Shown here: positions 63,517 through 64,000 of the stretch, one piece after another
Position numbering within the stretch: the stretch's first letter is position 1
How the letters are laid out: every line of letters begins with the position of its first letter
DNA from: Aestuariibius sp. HNIBRBA575
GTDB lineage: Bacteria > Pseudomonadota > Alphaproteobacteria > Rhodobacterales > Rhodobacteraceae
Assembly (NCBI RefSeq): GCF_040932005.1
Contig: NZ_CP162414.1
Coordinates: forward strand, 957,501 to 1,021,500
Direction: 5' to 3'
DNA: 64,000 nt
Translations under genes and position numbers: made by a program
Notes under the pieces: generated by a model
Seen by the model: the letters and a program-made list of their open reading frames with translations, nothing else
Databases searched by the model: none
Told to the model about the DNA's origin: nothing

Positions 63517-64000
63517 ATGGATCAGATCAGGCAAGAGAATGCACAGGATTGGTGGGACGTTGAGGCGCTCTATGATCTGTGTTTTGCACCGGGCCGCGAA
63601 GCGTTGTCGTCTTATCGGCTGCGCGATGGGGTTACGGCGGTGCCTGAATTATGTCTGGTCATGCGCGACGACGCCGACATTCTGGGCGGCGCGATCCGGG
63701 TCTGGCCAGTGGATATATCCGGGCATCCCACATTGCTGCTGGGGCCTGTGGCGGTGCATCCCACCCGCCAAGGCGAAGGGCTGGGGGGGGCATTGATCGC
63801 CCAAGTCCAGGACCGCGCGCGCAAATTGGGCTGGGCGCGGATTTTGCTGGTTGGGGACGCACCTTATTATGAGCGGTTTGGGTTTATGCCCGTTTCAGGT
63901 GTGATCATGCCCCCGCCCACCAATCCAAATCGGGTTTTGGGCTATGCGCTGACCGCCGGTGCCTGGGATGGAATTACAGGGCAGGTGGCGCGCGCAGATC
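63517..64000 (+). CDS. GNAT-family N-acetyltransferase, 3' end cut by the window edge
   Basis: Hand translation from the ATG at 63517 gives 161 codons and no stop before the edge. Start MDQIRQENAQDWWDVEALYD; the acetyl-CoA motif is VHPTRQGEGLGGALIAQVQ; then YYERFGFMPVSG. It resembles the YhbS-type group. It diverges from the flavin reductase gene. Most of the domain is present, so only a short C-terminus is missing. Confidence 0.85.
   Translation, partial: MDQIRQENAQDWWDVEALYDLCFAPGREALSSYRLRDGVTAVPELCLVMRDDADILGGAIRVWPVDISGHPTLLLGPVAVHPTRQGEGLGGALIAQVQDRARKLGWARILLVGDAPYYERFGFMPVSGVIMPPPTNPNRVLGYALTAGAWDGITGQVARAD

Overview
The window looks like a piece of the chromosome of an alphaproteobacterium of the Rhodobacterales (Roseobacter group). 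The basis is family knowledge plus gene order: a coxB-ctaB-(small membrane protein)-ctaG-coxC-SURF1-thrC-M16 peptidase-GNAT run, a Tad pilus locus whose Flp pilins carry a GAVTVDW motif, and a polyol ABC operon of the Rhodobacter smo/mtlK type. Base composition is fairly GC-rich. Genes are tightly packed, many with 1-4 nt overlaps. I see no rRNA, tRNA, CRISPR array, insertion sequence or prophage. No genus is called.

Layout. 1-9.9 kb: truncated quinone oxidoreductase, XRE regulator, HisN-type phosphatase, two SLC13 permeases with RCK_C-like inserts flanking a glutamine amidotransferase, YmdB-type phosphodiesterase, 5-formyl-THF cyclo-ligase and MgtE. 10-13.2 kb: guanine deaminase and an 8-oxoguanine-deaminase-type enzyme with a CAP lipoprotein between them. 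13.4-15 kb: YebC, then an orphan HNH-like gene with visibly different base use. 15.1-26.4 kb: a Tad/Flp pilus locus on the minus strand (cpaA, TPR lipoprotein, tadD, tadC, tadB, cpaF, cpaE, OmpA-like lipoprotein, secretin, cpaB, one divergent flp, then three tandem flp copies). A lytic transglycosylase is transcribed away from it.

27.6-32.9 kb: a HAD-UbiA fusion converges on DprE2-like, DprE1-like, UPF0104-type membrane protein and methyltransferase genes. Together these look like a polyprenyl-phosphate-arabinose pathway of the kind known from mycobacteria. This is the most unusual part of the window. 33-41 kb: succinyl/acetoacetyl-CoA transferase subunits, topA, a secreted protein, dprA, a small membrane protein and tldD. 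41-50 kb: cytochrome c oxidase subunits II and III with heme A/copper assembly genes (no subunit I here), thrC, an M16 peptidase, a GNAT and a D-2-hydroxyacid dehydrogenase. 50-55 kb: a WYL regulator divergent from a small ABM-like protein, an MTA/adenine salvage pair (mtnP, apt) and a SulP transporter. 55.4-62.6 kb: a seven-gene minus-strand polyol operon with an AraC regulator embedded in it. 62.8-64 kb: a flavin reductase-like protein and a truncated GNAT.

Many starts were moved inward from the longest possible reading frame, on the basis of ribosome-binding sites, signal peptides or gene overlaps. The incomplete genes at both window edges were translated by hand.
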